From: Pedobacter yulinensis
Lineage (GTDB): Bacteria > Bacteroidota > Bacteroidia > Sphingobacteriales > Sphingobacteriaceae
Length of the DNA: 64,000 nucleotides
Assembly: GCF_003029735.1 (NCBI RefSeq)
Contig: NZ_KZ686271.1
Location: 124,001-188,000, forward strand
Direction: 5' to 3'
Of the stretch, positions 26,334 through 34,467 are shown piece by piece. The notes beneath the pieces were generated by a model. That model worked only from the letters and a program-made list of their open reading frames with translations, made no database searches and was not told the origin of the DNA. Made by a program: the position numbers and the translations under genes. Within the stretch, counting starts at the first letter, position 1. Every line of letters begins with the position of its first letter.

Positions 26334-27416
26334 ATGTTACACCAGTTGGCTTTAGGTTTTACTCCTTATATCGGGCCGGTCAGCACGAAAGCACTGATCA
26401 GGCACTGCGGTACTGCAGAGGCAGTCTTTCGTGCTTCTTCAGGGCAGTTGCTTGGCATTCCGGGTATACACCAAAGAATTGTGTCTGGTTTGAAAGATCC
26501 GGTCATCATGAAGCGCGCAGAAGAAGAGCTTAAATTCATCGAGCGGCACCAGGTCGAGGTGTTGTTCTATGGAGACCGTGACTACCCGGGGCGGCTCATG
26601 AACTGCTGCGATGCGCCGCCTTTACTCTATTACAAAGGCACAGCCGATCTGAATGCCCCCAGGCTGGTCGCCATTGTAGGAACGCGCAAAATGACCAGTT
26701 ATGGTCAGCGGTTGTGTGAGCAACTGGTCGCCGATCTTGGCGGCTACGGTGTCGTCACCATCAGCGGGCTGGCGTACGGAGTAGATGCGGCCGTGCACCG
26801 CACCAGTGTATTGCAGGGTATTCCAACCGTAGGCGTGCTGGGGCACGGCCTTGATACGCTTTATCCCAGAAGCCATCTTGATCTTTCAAGGAAAATGGCA
26901 TGTGCCGGGGGGCTGCTTACTGAGTTTCCAACGGGTACGCTTCCAGACCGGAGCAATTTTCCCATGAGAAACCGGATCATTGCCGGCATGGCAGATGCTG
27001 TTGTTGTCGTCGAGGCTTCCAAAAAAGGCGGGGCACTGATCACAGCAGATCTGGCTAACTCTTACAGCCGAGATGTGTTTGCTTTTCCCGGCCGTGCCTC
27101 TGATGAGTTTTCTGAGGGTTGTAATTTCCTGATCAAAAGCAACAGGGCAGCACTGATCAGCAGCGCAGCAGATCTCATCCAAGCGCTGAACTGGGGCAGC
27201 AAGGAGCAGGTCTGCGCCACGCAAATCAGCCTGCCGCTGGCTTTAACCGACGAAGAACGCCTTGTAACCGAATGCCTCAGCGAAGGTCCGCTATCTGTCG
27301 ATGCCCTGTGCTGCCACCTGAATATGCCGCAGAGCCGGCTTTCGGTGCTGTTGCTCAATCTCGAACTACAGGGGATCCTGATTGCACTGCCTGGAAAAAG
27401 CTACAGGCTGGCCTGA
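26334..27416 (+). CDS. dprA: DNA-processing protein DprA
   Basis: A 360-residue protein that binds incoming single-stranded DNA and loads RecA during natural transformation. An N-terminal helix-hairpin-helix-like region (residues 1-60) precedes the Rossmann-like domain with VGTRKMTSYGQR, SGLAYGVDAAVHR, GHGLDTLYP and FPMRNRIIAGMADAVVVVEA; a winged-helix DprA C-terminal domain (about 300-360) closes it. The ATG at 26334 gives MLHQLALGFTPYIGP, which fits the family; another ATG 4 bases upstream is out of frame. The AT-rich spacer shared with blaI (222 bp) holds its promoter. Confidence 0.95.
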   Translation: MLHQLALGFTPYIGPVSTKALIRHCGTAEAVFRASSGQLLGIPGIHQRIVSGLKDPVIMKRAEEELKFIERHQVEVLFYGDRDYPGRLMNCCDAPPLLYYKGTADLNAPRLVAIVGTRKMTSYGQRLCEQLVADLGGYGVVTISGLAYGVDAAVHRTSVLQGIPTVGVLGHGLDTLYPRSHLDLSRKMACAGGLLTEFPTGTLPDRSNFPMRNRIIAGMADAVVVVEASKKGGALITADLANSYSRDVFAFPGRASDEFSEGCNFLIKSNRAALISSAADLIQALNWGSKEQVCATQISLPLALTDEERLVTECLSEGPLSVDALCCHLNMPQSRLSVLLLNLELQGILIALPGKSYRLA

Positions 27417-27437
27417 TCCCTTCCGAGCGCAGGCAAA

Positions 27438-27480
27438 TTATTAGTATATATGATCTACGTTATTACTAGTTATTAGTATA
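27438..27480. repeat. Direct repeat TTATTAGTATA upstream of the CBS gene
   Basis: Identical 11-bp copies at 27438-27448 and 27470-27480, 32 bp apart (about three helical turns), in a 152-bp AT-rich spacer. Candidate regulator sites; no known family assigned. Confidence 0.4.
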
Positions 27481-27556
27481 AAATTTTCACTCAGTGCCGT
27501 AGACAAAATAAAATTCTGAACTGAAAGTTATTCTTAGAATACTTGCATAGATTGCC

Positions 27557-27564
27557 TAATTTTG
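27557..27564 (+). promoter_or_regulatory. -7 promoter box at the CBS start codon
   Basis: TAATTTTG, exact TAnnTTTG, ends 4 bases before the ATG at 27569. With the usual box-to-start spacing the RNA would begin at or next to that A. Confidence 0.6.
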
Positions 27565-27568
27565 TAAG

Positions 27569-28930
27569 ATGTGGTACAGCAATATTCTTGAAACCATTGG
27601 CAATACGCCACTGGTTAAACTAAACACGATTACCAAGGGCGTGCCTGGCACCATCCTGGCTAAAATTGAAACGACCAATCCGGGCAATTCGATCAAGGAC
27701 CGCATGGCCGTTAAGATGATCGAAGATGCTGAAAAGAGCGGTAAGCTCAAACCGGGCGGCACCATAATAGAAGGAACCTCTGGCAATACCGGAATGGGCC
27801 TGGCAATGGCGGCGATCATTAAGGGTTACAAGTGCATCTTTACCACAACAGATAAACAATCAAAAGAAAAAGTCGATGCCTTACGGGCCTTTGGTGCAGA
27901 AGTAATCGTTTGCCCCACTAATGTTGAGCCCGAAGACCCACGGTCGTACTATTCGGTCTCGTCTCGGCTGGAACGCGAAGTACCCAACTCCTGGAAGCCG
28001 AATCAATATGACAACCTTGCAAATTCTCAGGCACACTACGAACAGACCGGTCCGGAAATATGGGAACAAACCGAAGGCAAAATCACACACCTGGTTGTAG
28101 GTGTGGGAACTGGCGGTACCATTTCTGGCACCGGGAAGTACCTGAAAGAAAAAAATCCGGGTATTCAAATCTGGGGTATTGACACGTATGGTTCTGTTTT
28201 TAAGAAATACAAGGAAACAGGCATATTTGATAAAAACGAGATTTACCCCTATATCACCGAAGGCATTGGAGAAGATTTTTTACCCGCCAATGTTAACTTC
28301 GACGTGATCGACTTGTTTGAAAAAGTGACTGATAAAGATGCAGCCCTGACCACCCGCGACATTGCCCGCAAAGAAGGAATTTTTATCGGCAATTCTGCCG
28401 GCGCTGCAGTAGCCGGTTTGCTGCAGCTCAAACACCTGCTGAAACCGGAAGACGTTGTCGTTGTTATCTTTCACGACCATGGCAGCCGTTATATGGGCAA
28501 AATGTACAACGAAGACTGGCTGCGCGAACGTGGTTTTCTCAAAGATGAAAAGCTGACGGCAAAAACTATTCTTCAGAAAAAAGAGCAGAAAGAAATCATT
28601 ACGATCGATTCTGAAAAATCGGTTTTTGAAGCGATCAATACCATGAAATCGCTGAATATCTCGCAGATCCCGGTAACACAGCAGGGCATGGTTGTGGGCA
28701 AAATTGCCGAGAGCGATATCCTCAACGCGTTGCTGGAACGGCCCGGACTTAAATCGGCTCCAATCCATGAAATCATGACCGCAGGATTCCCGTTCGTCGA
28801 CCTGAACACATCGATCGACAAGATTTCGGCACTCATTAATAAAGAAAATGCGGCGGTGCTCGTGGAGGACGAAGCCGGAGAAATCGAAATTATAACGCAG
28901 TACGACATCATTAATGCCATATCAGCGTGA
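27569..28930 (+). CDS. Pyridoxal-phosphate cystathionine beta-synthase with CBS pair
   Basis: 453 residues. Residues 1-320 are the fold-type II PLP domain: NPGNSIKDRM carries the PLP lysine, EGTSGNTGMG and GVGTGGTISGTGKYL bind substrate and cofactor phosphate. Residues about 335-453 form two CBS domains (QKEIITIDSEKSVFEAINTM and HEIMTAGFPFVDLNTSIDKI), an energy-sensing module usual in cystathionine beta-synthase. The reaction joins serine (or O-acetylserine) and homocysteine; a cysteine synthase activity cannot be excluded. Length is normal. The -7 box abuts the start codon. Confidence 0.9.
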   Translation: MWYSNILETIGNTPLVKLNTITKGVPGTILAKIETTNPGNSIKDRMAVKMIEDAEKSGKLKPGGTIIEGTSGNTGMGLAMAAIIKGYKCIFTTTDKQSKEKVDALRAFGAEVIVCPTNVEPEDPRSYYSVSSRLEREVPNSWKPNQYDNLANSQAHYEQTGPEIWEQTEGKITHLVVGVGTGGTISGTGKYLKEKNPGIQIWGIDTYGSVFKKYKETGIFDKNEIYPYITEGIGEDFLPANVNFDVIDLFEKVTDKDAALTTRDIARKEGIFIGNSAGAAVAGLLQLKHLLKPEDVVVVIFHDHGSRYMGKMYNEDWLRERGFLKDEKLTAKTILQKKEQKEIITIDSEKSVFEAINTMKSLNISQIPVTQQGMVVGKIAESDILNALLERPGLKSAPIHEIMTAGFPFVDLNTSIDKISALINKENAAVLVEDEAGEIEIITQYDIINAISA

Positions 28931-28940
28931 TCTGAACACG

Positions 28941-28973
28941 AAATAGCCGGAGGGGAATGCCTCCGGCTATTTT
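28941..28973 (+). terminator. Intrinsic terminator after the CBS gene
   Basis: Perfect 13-bp stem (28941-28953 with 28960-28972), 6-base loop, T-rich end. It lies between convergent genes, and its A-rich left side could also serve the minus strand. Confidence 0.85.
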
Positions 28974-29009
28974 ACTTTTATACGGGTGGTTGACTGCTGA
29001 ATAGTCTTT

Positions 29010-29816
29010 TTACCTGATCTCCGCCGCAGCCAGCGCTTTTGCCGGGTTCATGATCCAGGTGCGTACGGTGTCGTCTTGAAGCAGTTCGACAATCCGGAAT
29101 CCCTTGTAGTTTGTTCCCCAGTCGCCCCCAAAGTGTGCATCAAATACGAATTTGAGGTTATCCCGCGTTTTTATGCCTTCTTCGTCATGGTCATGACCGT
29201 TAAAAATGCAGCGCAGGTTGGGATAACGGGAAAGCAGTTCTAAAAAATCCGGACAGTTAATCCCGTGCACGGTGAGCTTAGCAGGATTAATGTGTACAAA
29301 TACAAAAAGATTTTTTTTGCTCCTGTGCTGTTCCAGCTTTTCTGCAAACCAGGTCAGATCCGGGCAAATGTATTCGCCTTTCTCATTTGAGGTTGTCCCG
29401 ACTATGAACGCTGTATCGCCGATCACAAAATCGTAGTTGACCGGCATGCCCCAGACATCGTTCCATTCTGCAGCATTTACATGGTCGTGATTTCCCTGGC
29501 TTACATACATTTTTGGCCGGAGTCCTGATAGTGCTTTCTTTACCGCTGGATAAAGGTTCTTGTCGTTGTGGATAATGTCTCCATTGATGAGACAAAATGC
29601 GAAAGGCGTTTTTTTATGCGCAGCGTTAATATGCGAGACAATGTCGGCGAAGTTTTGCTCAAAGGGAGTTCCTGGCTGGCCGTAGTGCCCGTCTGAGGCA
29701 ACGGCAAAACGCAGTTTAACCTTTTGCCCGGAATGACCATAAGCACGCAGCACATCGCCGTTTGCAAGCAGCAGAATGGCCGGCAAGGTAATTCCGAGAA
29801 ATTCTTTTCGTTTCAT
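29010..29816 (-). CDS. Exported metallophosphoesterase
   Basis: 268 residues. A basic N-terminus and short hydrophobic segment (FLGITLPAILLLANG) act as a signal. The calcineurin-like metal motifs are all present: SDGHYG, INGDIIH, GNHDHV, VFVHIN and FNGHDHDEEG. The first motif has SDGH where D-x-H is expected, which keeps both ligands. Hydrolyses a phosphomono- or diester of unknown identity outside the cytoplasm. A near -7 box (TATTTTTA) lies just upstream. The following gene murA is on the same strand but has its own terminator in between. Confidence 0.85.
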   Translation of the reverse strand: MKRKEFLGITLPAILLLANGDVLRAYGHSGQKVKLRFAVASDGHYGQPGTPFEQNFADIVSHINAAHKKTPFAFCLINGDIIHNDKNLYPAVKKALSGLRPKMYVSQGNHDHVNAAEWNDVWGMPVNYDFVIGDTAFIVGTTSNEKGEYICPDLTWFAEKLEQHRSKKNLFVFVHINPAKLTVHGINCPDFLELLSRYPNLRCIFNGHDHDEEGIKTRDNLKFVFDAHFGGDWGTNYKGFRIVELLQDDTVRTWIMNPAKALAAAEIR

Positions 29817-29859
29817 GAAGAGGATAGTTTTCCTAAAAATAGGGTTTCTCCTGTAAACA

Positions 29860-29888
29860 AAAAAGGAAGCCTGTGAAGCTTCCTTTTT
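29860..29888 (-). terminator. Intrinsic terminator after murA
   Basis: Stem AAAAAGGAAGC/GCTTCCTTTTT (29860-29870 and 29878-29888), 7-base loop; T-run on the minus strand 15 bases beyond the murA stop. Confidence 0.85.
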
Positions 29889-29902
29889 ATGATCAGGCCA
29901 TT

Positions 29903-31228
29903 CTAATGTCCCGGACCGGCGGCGTCTACCCGTCTGATCTTGGCTCCCAGCGCCCGCAGGCGGGTGTCAATATCCTGGTAGCCACGCTCGATCTGTTCAA
30001 TGTTAAATATGGTTGATTTGCCTTCGGCCGACAGGGCTGCAATAAGCAGCGATACGCCCGCCCGGATATCGGGCGAGGTCATGCTGATGCCGCGCAGCTT
30101 ATATTTTTTATCAATCCCGTTCACGGTTGCACGGTGCGGGTCGCAAAGTATGATCTGTGCGCCCATATCAATCAGCTTGTCGACAAAAAATAAGCGGCTT
30201 TCAAACATTTTCTGGTGTATCAGTACCGAACCGCGGGCTTGTGTGGCAACGACCAGCACAATGCTCAGCAGGTCGGGCGTAAAGCCGGGCCAGGGCGCAT
30301 CGGCGATGGTCAGGATCGACCCGTCAATAAACGTATCGATGACGTAATTTTTTTGAGAGGGGATGTAAATATCGTCGCCGCGCAGTTCGAACTGGATGCC
30401 CAGGCGTTTGAAAACGTTTGGTATGACGCCCAGTTCGTTGTAGCAGACATTTTTAATTGTTATTTCGGACTCTGTCATGGCGGCCAGGCCGATAAAAGAC
30501 CCGATCTCGATCATGTCTGGCAGCATGCGGTGTTCGGTTCCGCCAAGCTTAGTTACTCCTTCAATGGTTAACAGGTTTGAACCAATGCCAGAGATCTTTG
30601 CACCCATCCGGTTCAGCATTTTGCAAAGCTGCTGCAAATAAGGCTCGCAGGCCGCATTGTAAATGGTTGTTGTGCCTTTTGCCAGCACAGCGGCCATCAC
30701 GATATTGGCTGTTCCGGTCACTGAAGCTTCATCAAGTAGAATGTAGGTGCCTTTTAAGTTGGTGGCATCGACATTGAAAAATTCCTCTTTTGTGTCGTAA
30801 ACAAATTTGGCGCCCAGTTTCTCAAAGCCGAGAAAATGGGTGTCCAGTCGCCGGCGACCGATCTTATCGCCCCCCGGTTTGGGAATGGCTGCTTTGCCAA
30901 ACCGCGCCAGCAAGGGCCCGACAATCATGATCGAGCCGCGCAGGCCGCCGCCTTTTGCTTTGAACGTTTCAGACTGGAAAAAATTCAGGTCAATGTTTCG
31001 TGCCTCGAAGCTGTAGGTATCTTTCGATATGCGTTCAACAACAACGCCGAGGTCGCCGAGGAGTTCGATCAGTTTATTGACGTCCTTAATATCGGGGATG
31101 TTGCTGATGGTTACTTTCTCTGCGGTCAGCAAAACAGCCGAGATGATCTGCAGCGCTTCGTTTTTCGCGCCTTGCGGGGTAATCTCGCCTTTAAGCTTTA
31201 CACCGCCGGTAATTTCAAATGCATTCAT
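29903..31228 (-). CDS. murA: UDP-N-acetylglucosamine 1-carboxyvinyltransferase, Asp-type active site
   Basis: A 441-residue enzyme for the first committed step of peptidoglycan synthesis (enolpyruvyl transfer from PEP to UDP-GlcNAc). The inside-out alpha/beta barrel repeats, the PEP/UDP-site GAKNEAL (K22, N23) and the mobile loop GPLLARFGKA...PGGDKIGRRR are clear. The loop residue that is Cys in E. coli (target of fosfomycin alkylation) is Asp here (D121). Known Asp-type MurA enzymes are active and intrinsically fosfomycin-insensitive. Preceded by DUF4290 with an 8-base gap, so the two genes form an operon. Confidence 0.96.
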   Translation of the reverse strand: MNAFEITGGVKLKGEITPQGAKNEALQIISAVLLTAEKVTISNIPDIKDVNKLIELLGDLGVVVERISKDTYSFEARNIDLNFFQSETFKAKGGGLRGSIMIVGPLLARFGKAAIPKPGGDKIGRRRLDTHFLGFEKLGAKFVYDTKEEFFNVDATNLKGTYILLDEASVTGTANIVMAAVLAKGTTTIYNAACEPYLQQLCKMLNRMGAKISGIGSNLLTIEGVTKLGGTEHRMLPDMIEIGSFIGLAAMTESEITIKNVCYNELGVIPNVFKRLGIQFELRGDDIYIPSQKNYVIDTFIDGSILTIADAPWPGFTPDLLSIVLVVATQARGSVLIHQKMFESRLFFVDKLIDMGAQIILCDPHRATVNGIDKKYKLRGISMTSPDIRAGVSLLIAALSAEGKSTIFNIEQIERGYQDIDTRLRALGAKIRRVDAAGPGH

Positions 31229-31236
31229 GCTGAGGC

Positions 31237-31953
31237 CTAGTGTCTTTGTTTATTGTTGTTATTATTATTGTTGTTGTTGTTGTTACTGCGCTGGCGGTTC
31301 TGGTTGTTGTTTTGCCGGTTCTTGTTGTTGCCGTTATTCTGGTTGTTGTTCTGGCGGCGGTTTTGATTCTGGTTGTTGTTGTTTTGGCGCGGATTAACCG
31401 GTCTGAATTCCACTTTATTCAGATTCACATTTTCCTGCAGCTGCAGGTTGCCTCCAGAAAGGTCGTGCAGGTCTTTCAGGATGGTTTCATCAGATACATT
31501 GTCCTTGTTCCAGGTTACATAAGCCATTTTCATAAAATTGGCAATGCTCTGAACCATCGCTGCCTTGCGCTCCGGATCGTCAATTTCCCTGGCGCGTTCG
31601 ATCAGGGTTTCGACTGTTTTGCCATAATGCTTATAAGTGATGCGCTGCTGCGGGTAACCTATGTGGTCCGGCCTGATGTTTTCATTTTCGGGCAGGGGCT
31701 TGGGGTACGGACTGTCTACATCGATCTTGTAACCGGAAATGATATGCAGGTGATCCCAAAGTTTGTGTTTGAAATCGGCCACATCCCGAAGATGCGGATT
31801 TAAAAATCCCATCAGGTCGATAACTGCCTGGGCGTATCTATTGCGTTCTTCTATGGTGGGAAGTTCGCAAATATATTTCACCATGTTTTGAACGTTGCGG
31901 CCATACTCAGATAATATCAGGTGGCTGCGCGTGGTATTGTAATCGAAATTCAT
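31237..31953 (-). CDS. DUF4290 protein with Asn/Gln/Arg-rich tail
   Basis: 238 residues. The helical N-terminal domain (residues 1-180; EYGRNVQNMVKYICELPT, LWDHLHIISGY, PYPKPLPE) is DUF4290, a Bacteroidota family of unknown role that is commonly next to murA, as here. Residues 188-238 are almost only Asn, Gln and Arg, with a run of eleven Asn near the end, encoded by AAC/AAT-type triplet tracts; the opposite strand appears as a valine-rich false frame. The tail should be disordered and positively charged. Tract length may vary by slippage. The start MNFDYNTTRSHLILSEYG is the family N-terminus. Confidence 0.9.
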   Translation of the reverse strand: MNFDYNTTRSHLILSEYGRNVQNMVKYICELPTIEERNRYAQAVIDLMGFLNPHLRDVADFKHKLWDHLHIISGYKIDVDSPYPKPLPENENIRPDHIGYPQQRITYKHYGKTVETLIERAREIDDPERKAAMVQSIANFMKMAYVTWNKDNVSDETILKDLHDLSGGNLQLQENVNLNKVEFRPVNPRQNNNNQNQNRRQNNNQNNGNNKNRQNNNQNRQRSNNNNNNNNNNNKQRH

Positions 31954-32120
31954 TGTTTATGTGCAGACAGCACGAAACTGCCTTAATTTTAAGGGTAAGT
32001 AATTTTGCTGCTGATAATTTCTTGAGAAAAGACAGCGATACCGGCGGGAATTGCCGGCTGCTTCAACTGATCAGCCAGACAAATATAACAACTTACCGGC
32101 AGCGAACAAATCAGCGAGGG

Positions 32121-34403
32121 CTAATCTTTTTTGATCATCAGTTTGGCAAACTTCAGCAGCAGCTGTTTGTTGCCCAGCCCCGGGAAAAACACCGTTGCCT
32201 TCACGTCTGGCAGGCTTCCTTCCAGGTTAATGATCTTCCCGAATCCGAATTTCTCGTGCTCAACTTCCATGCCGGTCTGGAAAGCAGATGGCTGGTCGGG
32301 GGCAAAACCTGGAGTAGGAATGTGCGCCTTTGGCAGAATCGACGTGGTTTTGGGTGCGGTGGCAGATTTGGGTTTGCTGAAAACTTCGCGCTGCGGCGAA
32401 GAAGTCCAGGTGCGGCGTTCATCATCAAAATTCCCTTCAAGCAGGCTGCTTTTTGCAGGCTTCATGTCCAGCTCCAGGTACCGGGGATTGATCTCATTGA
32501 TGAAGCGGCTTGGCTCGCAGGTGGTCAACGTGCCCCAGCGGTATCTTGATGTTGCATAGGTCAGCGTCAGCTTTTTCTCGGCACGCGTAATGGCAACGTA
32601 AAACAGGCGGCGTTCTTCTTCCAGGTCGGTCCGTGAGCTGAGCGACAGCTGCGAAGGGAAAAGGTTTTCTTCGAGTCCGACCACAAATACGTTTTTAAAT
32701 TCTAGCCCTTTTGCCGAGTGGATCGTCATAAGCGATACGGTGTCGCGGTTCTTGTCTTTTTCGTTGTCGTCGTTGGTTAGGAGGGCGACATCCTGCATGA
32801 AGACAGCCAGGCCCTTGTCTTCGATATCTTCGCGTTCGGCAAATTCCTTGATGCCGTTCAGCAGCTCCTGGATATTCTCGTAACGTGCGCGCCCTTCAAT
32901 GCTGTCGTCGTTATAGAGTTCTTTCAGAATGCCGGTATGCTGGGCTATATAAAGGGCTGTTTCGTAGGCATCATTCTTTTTTGCTTCGGCCTGGAAACTC
33001 TGGATCAGGGTAGCAAAATCTTTGAGTGGTGCGGCCACCCGGCCTTCCAGGTACATGTGCGGGTGACAGATCACCTCCCACATGGTCTTGTCATGCTGGT
33101 CTGCGGCCACAACAATCCGGTCTACCGAGGTGTCGCCAATTCCCCGCTTGGGATAATTGATCACCCTTTTCAGGGCCTCCTCATCACTCGGGTTAAATGT
33201 AAGCCTGAAATAGGCAATCAGGTCCTTGATCTCCTTACGCTGATAGAAGGAAAGACCGCCGTAAATCTTGTAAGGAACATTGAGTTTACGCAGGGCCTCC
33301 TCCATGGCCCTGGACTGGGCGTTGGTGCGGTAAAGTATGGCGAAATCGTGAAATAGCAAGCCCTTCAGGCTGCGTTCCTGAACAATGGCCTCGGCAACAA
33401 GTTTGCCTTCCTCATTGTCGGTAAAGGCCCGCTGCACTTTGATCCTGTCTCCGGGTTCGTTGTCTGAAAAAACGTTCTTTTCGAGCTGGTTCTTGTTGTT
33501 TGCAATGATGCTGTTGGCCACCTCAACAATGTTCTGGGTGGAGCGGTAATTCTGCTCAAGTTTATACACCTTGAGATCCGGATAGTCGCGCTCGAAATTC
33601 AGGATATTCTGGATGTTTGCACCTCGGAAAGCATAGATACTCTGGGCATCATCGCCCACCACACAGATGTTCTGGTATGCTGCCGCCAGTTTTTTAACGA
33701 TGGTGTATTGTGAAAAGTTCGTATCCTGGTACTCATCAACCATCAGGTACCGGAATTTTTGCTGGTACTTGTTCAGTACATCGGGGTGGTTTTTCAGCAG
33801 CACATTCGTCTTGAAAAGCAAGTCGTCAAAATCCATTGCCCCGGCCTTGAAACAACGTTTGGTGTAGGTTTCATAGATCTGACCGAGCATGGGGCGTTTG
33901 TTCGAGGCGTCTTCGGCCTGGATCTGGTCATTGTTTATATACTCTGAAACCGATATCAGGTTGTTCTTTGCAGAAGAAATGCGGTTGTAAACAAAGTTTG
34001 CATTGTACAGTTTATCATCCAGCTGCATTTCTTTCAGGATGGCGCGGATTAAGCTTTTGCTGTCGTCGGTATCGTATATCGTAAAGTTAGAAGGGTAGCC
34101 GATCTTGTCGGCTTCTACACGAAGAATCTTTGCAAATACAGAGTGGAAGGTGCCCATCCAGATGTTTTTGGCCTCGGCGCCTACAACTTTGGTGATTCGC
34201 TCGCGCATCTCTTTCGCTGCCTTGTTCGTAAAGGTCAGTACAAGGATGTTGAACGGATCGGTCCCTGTACGGATCAGGTGCGCTACCCGGTAGGTAATTA
34301 CACGCGTTTTACCCGATCCCGCACCTGCAACGATCATAACCGGCCCGATCGTATTTTCTACTGCTGCCCTCTGTTGTGGATTAAGTCCTTCTAGGTAATT
34401 CAA
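32121..34403 (-). CDS. pcrA: UvrD/PcrA/Rep-type ATP-dependent DNA helicase
   Basis: About 760 residues of a superfamily 1 3'-5' helicase. Seen in order: LNPQQRAAV (Q motif), AGAGSGKT (Walker A), DEYQDTN (Walker B), VGDDAQSIYAFRGA, QNYRST, TIHSAKGLEF and YVAITRAEKKL. The C-terminal 45 residues (GMEVEHEKFGFGKIINLEG) form the usual PcrA tail that contacts RNA polymerase. The frame stays open to 34481, but no ATG fits between the -7 box at 34424-34431 and the conserved start; translation most likely begins at the TTG at 34403 (LNYLEGLNPQQ). Confidence 0.93.
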   Translation of the reverse strand: MNYLEGLNPQQRAAVENTIGPVMIVAGAGSGKTRVITYRVAHLIRTGTDPFNILVLTFTNKAAKEMRERITKVVGAEAKNIWMGTFHSVFAKILRVEADKIGYPSNFTIYDTDDSKSLIRAILKEMQLDDKLYNANFVYNRISSAKNNLISVSEYINNDQIQAEDASNKRPMLGQIYETYTKRCFKAGAMDFDDLLFKTNVLLKNHPDVLNKYQQKFRYLMVDEYQDTNFSQYTIVKKLAAAYQNICVVGDDAQSIYAFRGANIQNILNFERDYPDLKVYKLEQNYRSTQNIVEVANSIIANNKNQLEKNVFSDNEPGDRIKVQRAFTDNEEGKLVAEAIVQERSLKGLLFHDFAILYRTNAQSRAMEEALRKLNVPYKIYGGLSFYQRKEIKDLIAYFRLTFNPSDEEALKRVINYPKRGIGDTSVDRIVVAADQHDKTMWEVICHPHMYLEGRVAAPLKDFATLIQSFQAEAKKNDAYETALYIAQHTGILKELYNDDSIEGRARYENIQELLNGIKEFAEREDIEDKGLAVFMQDVALLTNDDNEKDKNRDTVSLMTIHSAKGLEFKNVFVVGLEENLFPSQLSLSSRTDLEEERRLFYVAITRAEKKLTLTYATSRYRWGTLTTCEPSRFINEINPRYLELDMKPAKSSLLEGNFDDERRTWTSSPQREVFSKPKSATAPKTTSILPKAHIPTPGFAPDQPSAFQTGMEVEHEKFGFGKIINLEGSLPDVKATVFFPGLGNKQLLLKFAKLMIKKD

Positions 34404-34423
34404 AATGCAAAAAAATTGGACTG

Positions 34424-34431
34424 CAAAATTA
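34424..34431 (-). promoter_or_regulatory. -7 promoter box for pcrA
   Basis: TAATTTTG on the minus strand, exact TAnnTTTG; predicted RNA start near 34420 excludes the upstream ATG codons and supports the TTG start at 34403. Confidence 0.6.
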
Positions 34432-34467
34432 CGAAAATAAGGCCTAAACCCGGCGATTTGTGTAAAA

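Noticed and set aside
31240..31390. Trinucleotide tract as a CRISPR-like or minisatellite array
   Set aside because: It is a simple coding triplet repeat without unique spacers.
31240..31803. Valine-rich 187-codon plus-strand frame opposite DUF4290
   Set aside because: It is the complement of the Asn/Gln triplet tract; the minus-strand frame has the recognised domain and the operon layout.
32000..32007. Exact TAATTTTG -7 box on the plus strand between DUF4290 and pcrA
   Set aside because: It points into the 3' end of pcrA with no plus-strand gene or recognisable RNA behind it; an 8-mer with two free positions is expected by chance in AT-rich spacers.
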